Shown here: positions 51,524 to 51,592 of the stretch, one piece after another
How the letters are laid out: each line of letters starts with the position of its first letter
Position numbering within the stretch: the stretch's first letter is position 1
Origin: Bradyrhizobium liaoningense
Lineage (GTDB): Bacteria; Pseudomonadota; Alphaproteobacteria; Rhizobiales; Xanthobacteraceae
Direction of reading: 5' to 3'
NCBI RefSeq assembly: GCF_018130825.1
Contig: NZ_JAFCJS010000016.1
Span: 1-51,592 of the forward strand
Length of the DNA: 51,592 bases
Notes under the pieces: model-generated
Databases searched by the model: none
Seen by the model: the letters and a program-made list of their open reading frames with translations, nothing else
Told to the model about the DNA's origin: nothing
Position numbers and translations under genes: made by a program

Positions 51524-51592
51524 CCTGAGTTCACAAACGAAGTGCAACACTTCCTGGAGGAGGTGTTGCCATGGGGCGGAGTTACGAGCAGC
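51524..51592 (+). mobile_element. Start of an insertion sequence (IS30-like), truncated by window edge
   Basis: Exact inverted copy of the left window edge (51516-51583 against 1-68). Begins CCTGAGTTCACAAACG, followed by GAAGTGCAACACTTC and a strong GGAGGAGGTG ribosome site. Family assignment is tentative. Confidence 0.6.
51571..51592 (+). CDS. Transposase, first seven codons (partial)
   Basis: ATG at 51571 encodes MGRSYEQ and then leaves the window. The ribosome site GGAGGAGGTG lies 6 bp upstream. Resembles the N-terminus of rhizobial IS30-family transposases. Confidence 0.5.

Overview
The window looks like a chromosomal segment of a slow-growing rhizobium, most likely Bradyrhizobium or a close relative in the Nitrobacteraceae. 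The grounds are the very high GC with alphaproteobacterial codon use, the gene order (rph-rdgB-hemW; hisB-DUF2628-hisHAF-hisE-coaA; ppsR-maf-coaE-dnaQ-secB; rho-mnmE-mnmG-rsmG-parA-parB), the GTTTCACGTGAAAC parS sites, and several families of palindromic intergenic repeats I associate with this group. This is judged from the sequence and general knowledge; no search was run.

Layout. 1-300: edge of an insertion sequence, a palindromic repeat and an operator-like palindrome. 302-9623: exported nicotinamidase, grpE/hrcA heat-shock pair, rph-rdgB-hemW, an LpoA-like lipoprotein, and rsmI-yraN-gshB. 10119-15333: a Flp/Tad pilus block, cpaBCDE, facing a TadD-like TPR lipoprotein; tadA/B/C are not here. 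15413-15658: PilZ protein. 15838-19136: an apparently intact 3.3-kb transposon (22-bp perfect terminal inverted repeats, 8-bp target duplication) with an IS1-like DDE transposase. It also carries three unknown proteins, an aberrant tRNA gene, a promoter-leader-terminator module and a NYN-domain nuclease. 19193-26075: comM, a hybrid histidine kinase, a secreted phosphatase-like protein and a PerM-type membrane protein. 26176-30912: histidine biosynthesis and coaA. 31155-34176: hslV, a GNAT, DUF2585, hslU. 34373-38313: a membrane protein, then smr, mltA and a Tim44-like gene on the minus strand. 38729-42053: secB, dnaQ, coaE, maf, ppsR. 42054-42511: candidate replication origin. 42512-51405: hemJ, rho, mnmE, mnmG, rsmG, parA, parB with five perfect parS sites.

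The right-hand third is the replication and segregation core. Genes diverge from 42054-42511, which has four GANTC sites in 50 bp and a CtrA-like motif, and the parABS system lies 4-9 kb to its right. ParB would load on the parS sites around mnmG/rsmG, and ParA would move the loaded origin.

The most unusual content is the 15.8-19.1 kb transposon. Both window ends carry the 5' end of the same IS (IS30-like by its first residues), facing outward and interrupting the same position of the same repeat family. That suggests the window is a contig broken at a multicopy IS.
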